Shown here piece by piece: positions 61,241 through 64,000 of a stretch of 64,000 bases of DNA. Made by a program: the position numbers and the translations under genes. The notes beneath the pieces are model-generated. The model searched no databases. It was not told the origin of the DNA and saw only the letters and a program-made list of their open reading frames with translations. Within the stretch, counting starts at the first letter, position 1; each line of letters starts with the position of its first letter. This DNA is from Hyphomicrobiales bacterium (GTDB lineage: Bacteria > Pseudomonadota > Alphaproteobacteria > Rhizobiales > Xanthobacteraceae): contig WHTM01000002.1 in the NCBI GenBank assembly GCA_009377755.1, positions 1 through 64,000 on the forward strand, written 5' to 3'.

Positions 61241-62575
61241 ATGACGAATCAGGCCCTTGTCCCTGCCGAGATCGCCGAGCGCTTCGAGGTGCACGAATGG
61301 CGCAATGGCTTGGCGATTTTGGCGGCGGCGCATCCGGACAAATGGCGCGATATTCTCGACGTGCTTCGCGGGTTTACCTTGCTACGCAGCGACATCCTGA
61401 AACCGGGGGGCTCGAAGGGGCTGATCGCGAAAAAACTCGACTCCCATTTCACAAAGCTTGGCTGGGTCGAGAAGCAGTTCAAGACGCGCATTGTCGTGGA
61501 CAAGTCGGAGTTCATCACGCCAACCCACAAGGTCGACTGCTACAAAAACCGGGTGGCGCTCGAGGTCGAGTGGAACAACAAAGACCCGTTCTACGACCGC
61601 GACCTGAACAACTTTCGCCTGTTGTTCGAGCTGCGTGCCATCGACGCCGGGGTCATCATCACGCGGTGCACGGAATTGCAGCAAATTTTCAAACAGGTCG
61701 GTCGAGGCAAGAGCTTTGGTAACTCGACGACCCACATGGCGAAGCTACGCCCGCGGCTTGACGGCGAGGATGCCCCGTTGTTGTTTTCGGCATTCGTGGG
61801 ACAGCCTATGTCGAAGACTAACGGGCAGTCGGCACAGAGTTTCCGCAAACCGGAGCCGTCATCACCGGGCCGGACCGAAGGGCCGAGTCCCGGTGATCCA
61901 CGTCTTGTTACAAGGGCCAAAGACGTGGATGGCCGGGACAAGCCCGGCCATGACGCCGGTGAGAATGTCTTGCGCTTCGCCAAGGGCCGCCGCTTTGCCA
62001 CCATCCTCGCCGATCCGCCATGGCAGTTCACCAACCGGACCGGCAAGATGGCGCCGGAGCACAAGCGGCTGTCGCGTTACGGCACGATGACGCTCGATGT
62101 GATCAAGGCGCTGCCGGTCGGCGAGATCGCTGCGACCCCCTCGCATCTTTATCTGTGGTGCCCGAACGCCATGCTGCCGGACGGGATCGCGGTGATGCAG
62201 GCATGGGGCTTCACCTACAAGAGCAACATCGTCTGGCACAAGGTACGCAAGGACGGCGGCTCCGACGGGCGCGGTGTTGGGTTCTACTTCCGCAACGTCA
62301 CCGAACTGATCCTGTTCGGCGTGCGCGGCAAGAACGCGCGCACGCTCGCACCCGGACGACGACAGGTGAACCTGTTGGCGACGCGCAAGCGCGAGCACTC
62401 GCGCAAGCCCGATGAGCAATACGCGATCATTGAAGCGTGCAGCGCGGGGCCCTACCTGGAATTGTTCGCGAGGGGGGCCAGACGCGGTTGGACGTCTTGG
62501 GGAAATCAAGCTGACGAAAATTATGCGCTGACTTGGAAGACTTATGCCTACAATTCTTTAATGGCAGCGGAGTGA
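61241..62575 (+). CDS. Fused BglII-type restriction endonuclease and MT-A70 adenine methyltransferase
   Basis: 444 residues. Residues 1-190 match BglII/BstYI-type endonucleases: a helical N-terminus, then Asp99 in H-K-V-D-C and Glu108/Glu110 in A-L-E-V-E-W, the same spacing (9 and 2) as Asp84, Glu93, Gln95 of BglII. Residues 245-440 match the MT-A70 family with catalytic D-P-P-W (258-261), L-Y-L-W-C-P-N-A-M and W-H-K-V-R-K-D. A linker at about 207-240 is encoded by a genomic repeat. The protein would cut a GATC-type site and methylate the adenine in it, as one polypeptide. No ribosome site is obvious at the ATG. Confidence 0.85.
   Translation: MTNQALVPAEIAERFEVHEWRNGLAILAAAHPDKWRDILDVLRGFTLLRSDILKPGGSKGLIAKKLDSHFTKLGWVEKQFKTRIVVDKSEFITPTHKVDCYKNRVALEVEWNNKDPFYDRDLNNFRLLFELRAIDAGVIITRCTELQQIFKQVGRGKSFGNSTTHMAKLRPRLDGEDAPLLFSAFVGQPMSKTNGQSAQSFRKPEPSSPGRTEGPSPGDPRLVTRAKDVDGRDKPGHDAGENVLRFAKGRRFATILADPPWQFTNRTGKMAPEHKRLSRYGTMTLDVIKALPVGEIAATPSHLYLWCPNAMLPDGIAVMQAWGFTYKSNIVWHKVRKDGGSDGRGVGFYFRNVTELILFGVRGKNARTLAPGRRQVNLLATRKREHSRKPDEQYAIIEACSAGPYLELFARGARRGWTSWGNQADENYALTWKTYAYNSLMAAE
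61859..61962 (+). repeat. Genomic repeat forming the linker of the R-M fusion
   Basis: Contains the palindromic pieces TCACCGGG/CCCGGTGA, CCACGTCTT with AAGACGTGG, and ATGGCCGGGAC with CAAGCCCGGCCATGA. The last is a very common Rhizobiales intergenic repeat. In frame it reads SSPGRTEGPSPGDP and D-V-D-G-R-D-K-P-G-H-D-A. Confidence 0.85.
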
Positions 62576-62580
62576 AACCC

Positions 62581-62766
62581 ATGAGACCTCGGCCACCGTA
62601 CATGGAAAACCCGGACAAATACGCGATTGCAAATGAAGTTCTTTCGTCCGCGATCAAGGTACTGCAAACCGCAGGATTTTATGAGGAGGAAGTTTTGGAG
62701 CTGTTTGCGGAGGTTTTAAAGAAGCCACCACGCACGCCGCTCTACCTCGAAAAGCTACAGAGTTGA
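62581..62766 (+). CDS. Small helical protein downstream of the R-M fusion
   Basis: 61 residues from ATG 62581, five bases after the fusion stop, so the two are probably one operon. After M-R-P-R-P-P-Y come two helices (NPDKYAIANEVLSSAIKVL, E-E-E-V-L-E-L-F-A-E-V-L) and a basic tail ending Y-L-E-K-L-Q-S. No recognised family and no clear DNA-binding helix-turn-helix. It might be an accessory or control factor, but that is only from position. Confidence 0.6.
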   Translation: MRPRPPYMENPDKYAIANEVLSSAIKVLQTAGFYEEEVLELFAEVLKKPPRTPLYLEKLQS

Positions 62767-62803
62767 GACCCAAAGCGGATCGGCTGCCTGCCGGCATTCT
62801 CGC

Positions 62804-62849
62804 CCCCCCTCCCGGCGCTTCGCGCCGGCCTCCCCCGCAAGGGGTGAGG
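62804..62849. repeat. Intergenic palindromic repeat
   Basis: CCCGGCGCTTCGCGCCGG hairpin followed by CCTCCCCCGCAAGGGGTGAGG, the only structure in the 238-base space before the solute-binding protein gene. Similar in character to the insert in uvrC. Confidence 0.7.
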
Positions 62850-63004
62850 CAACCACGCTGACGCGCGGTGCACTTCGCGCGGGAGTGCCGTCGCCGACGT
62901 GATGCGCCTCGTTTGCTGAATCCACTGAACCCGCATTGCGCTCCGCCCCATCCTCGCTACGCTGGGGCACAACCCGCCCGCCTCCTCCCCCGAAAGGTTC
63001 CCCC

Positions 63005-63733
63005 ATGCCCGCACCCACCTCCGCTGCCGTTTCCGACCTCGCCCCCACCGGCAAGCTCCGCGTCGCCATCAATCTCGGCAATTCGGTGCTGGCGCAGAAG
63101 GACCCGGCGACCGGGGAGCCGCGCGGCGTCACGGCGGAGCTTGCCGCCGAGCTCGGCAAGCGGCTCGGCGTGCCGGTCGCGCTGCATCCGTTCGATGCCG
63201 CGGGCAAGGTGTTCGAGGCGGTCAAGGCCGGCGGCATCGACATTCTGTTCCTGGCGGTCGAGCCGGTGCGCGCCGCCGAGATCGCGTTCACCGCGCCCTA
63301 CGTGATCATCGAGGGCGTCTACATGGTGCCCAAGGACTCCAAGCTGACCAAGGTCGAGGAGGTGGACCGCGAGGGCGTGCGCATCGCCGTCAACAGGGGC
63401 TCGGCCTACGATCTGTTTCTCACCCGCACCATCAAGCACGCTACGCTGGTGCGCGGCGAGGACGGCGTCGCGCTGTTCAAGGCCGACAAGCTGGAAGCGG
63501 CCGCCGGCGTGAAGCAGCCGATCGTCGCCTATGCCAAGACCGATCCCGCGGTGCGGGTGCTGGACGGGCGCTTCATGGAAATCAAACAGGCGATGGGCAC
63601 GCCGCAGGGGCGGTCCACCGGCGCCGAATATCTGCGCGGCTTCGTCGAGGAGATGAAGGCCGCGGGCTTCGTCGCCGACGCGCTCAGGCGCAGCGACCAG
63701 CCGGACGCGACGGTCGCGCCGGCGGAGCCGTAA
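63005..63733 (+). CDS. Family-3 (amino-acid type) solute-binding protein without clear signal peptide
   Basis: 242 residues: LAPTGKLRVAINLGNSVLAQ, G-V-T-A-E-L-A-A-E-L-G-K-R-L-G-V-P, D-I-L-F-L-A-V-E-P-V-R-A, F-T-A-P-Y-V-I-I-E-G-V-Y, typical of periplasmic amino-acid binding proteins (SBP_bac_3). The N-terminus lacks a hydrophobic leader at ATG 63005, seen also in some Bradyrhizobium relatives, so location is uncertain. No permease or ATPase gene is seen next to it. Confidence 0.88.
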   Translation: MPAPTSAAVSDLAPTGKLRVAINLGNSVLAQKDPATGEPRGVTAELAAELGKRLGVPVALHPFDAAGKVFEAVKAGGIDILFLAVEPVRAAEIAFTAPYVIIEGVYMVPKDSKLTKVEEVDREGVRIAVNRGSAYDLFLTRTIKHATLVRGEDGVALFKADKLEAAAGVKQPIVAYAKTDPAVRVLDGRFMEIKQAMGTPQGRSTGAEYLRGFVEEMKAAGFVADALRRSDQPDATVAPAEP

Positions 63734-64000
63734 TCAGCGCCCGCGCCGCTTCTTGAAGCCGCCGCGCATGCCGGGACGGCCGAGGGTGGAGCGCGGGCCA
63801 CTTGCTCCCACCTCCCCCTGGAGGGGGGAGCCGGGAGGGGGTGAATCGCGCAGCGATCCTTTCACCCCACCCCGCCCGCCTTCGCCCTGACGGGCTCCGG
63901 CGCGCGACCCTCCCCCTCCAGGGGAGGGTGAAGGAAGGCGCTTCGCCGTCGGATCATCCATCACCGCCATCTCGGTTGCGCGCAACCGCTTGAGCTCGTC
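63734..64000 (-). CDS. C-terminal end of an unidentified protein (cut by window edge)
   Basis: Open minus-strand frame to the window end, its stop touching the stop of the binding-protein gene (convergent). It begins D-E-L-K-R-L-R-A-T-E-M-A-V-M-D-D and ends G-M-R-G-G-F-K-K-R-R-G-R, a basic tail typical of RNA-associated proteins. The middle (about 45 residues) is encoded by a palindromic repeat. The gene cannot be named from this part, and the frame might also be chance. Confidence 0.4.
   Translation of the reverse strand, partial: DELKRLRATEMAVMDDPTAKRLPSPSPGGGGSRAGARQGEGGRGGVKGSLRDSPPPGSPLQGEVGASGPRSTLGRPGMRGGFKKRRGR
63811..63934. repeat. Palindromic repeat at the right edge
   Basis: CCTCCCCCTGGAGGGGGGAG at the left and CCCTCCCCCTCCAGGGGAGG at the right form inverted ends around about 85 bases with GTGAATCGCGCAGCGATCC. 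A common composite repeat of Bradyrhizobium relatives; here it lies in the end of the minus-strand frame. Confidence 0.8.

Noticed and set aside
1-64000. tRNA, rRNA or CRISPR arrays
   Set aside because: No cloverleaf-like conserved ends, rRNA motifs or regularly spaced direct repeats were seen; a tRNA scan would be needed to exclude one fully.

Overview
The window is high-GC DNA from an alphaproteobacterium, most likely Hyphomicrobiales of the Bradyrhizobium/Rhodopseudomonas/Xanthobacteraceae type. This rests on the core gene groups (prs, rplY-pth-ychF, lgt-MidA-pgeF, moaE-moaD-pgsA), the many Bug and TAXI-TRAP solute-binding proteins, a perfect FNR/FixK box, a GAAC-N7-GAAC SOS box, and several short dispersed palindromic repeats that also occur inside genes. 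I saw no rRNA, tRNA or CRISPR array.

From 1 to 28.8 kb is a catabolic and accessory region. It starts with broken genes: an acyl-CoA dehydrogenase-like gene and a CHAT gene cut at one shared junction near 2.07 kb, a shortened ATP-grasp acyl-CoA ligase, and a DUF1254 gene frameshifted and cut by an IS6-family element (6017-6822). A RES/Xre-MbcA-ParS toxin-antitoxin pair with tandem operator dyads sits at 4.1-5.3 kb. Next come an AraC regulator with a TonB-dependent receptor, and operons that pair Bug/TctC-type binding proteins with a beta-propeller, an Asp/Glu racemase-like enzyme, a LigI-like amidohydrolase and an IclR regulator. A TAXI-TRAP transporter, Ldh oxidoreductase and LysR unit lies behind the FNR/FixK box, and a luciferase-like monooxygenase, CoA transferase, enoyl-CoA hydratase and SDR operon closes the region. 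Together these suggest uptake and CoA-dependent breakdown of organic or aromatic acids.

From 29.1 to 36.1 kb is a patch of poorly described envelope genes: a Pr6Pr membrane protein, a GlsB/YeaQ protein, a YidB-like and a DUF937 protein, a PsiF-repeat protein, a secreted protein with an internal duplication, a secreted HExxH protein, and a membrane protein with 72-bp tandem repeats.

From 36.4 to 60.4 kb is mostly conserved chromosome: ilvE, a MarR/response regulator/histidine kinase operon, a TetR regulator, proC, ybjN, prs, a lipoprotein, pgeF, MidA, lgt, ubiK, rplY, pth, ychF, two MaoC dehydratases, moaE-moaD-pgsA, an intradiol dioxygenase, uvrC (with an in-frame repeat insertion), and several small or envelope genes.

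From 60.4 kb to the end is repeat-rich DNA. It holds the most unusual gene of the window: a single protein joining a BglII-like restriction endonuclease to an MT-A70 adenine methyltransferase through a linker encoded by a genomic repeat, with a near-consensus SOS box just upstream and a 61-residue ORF just downstream. A family-3 solute-binding protein and the tail of another gene end the window.
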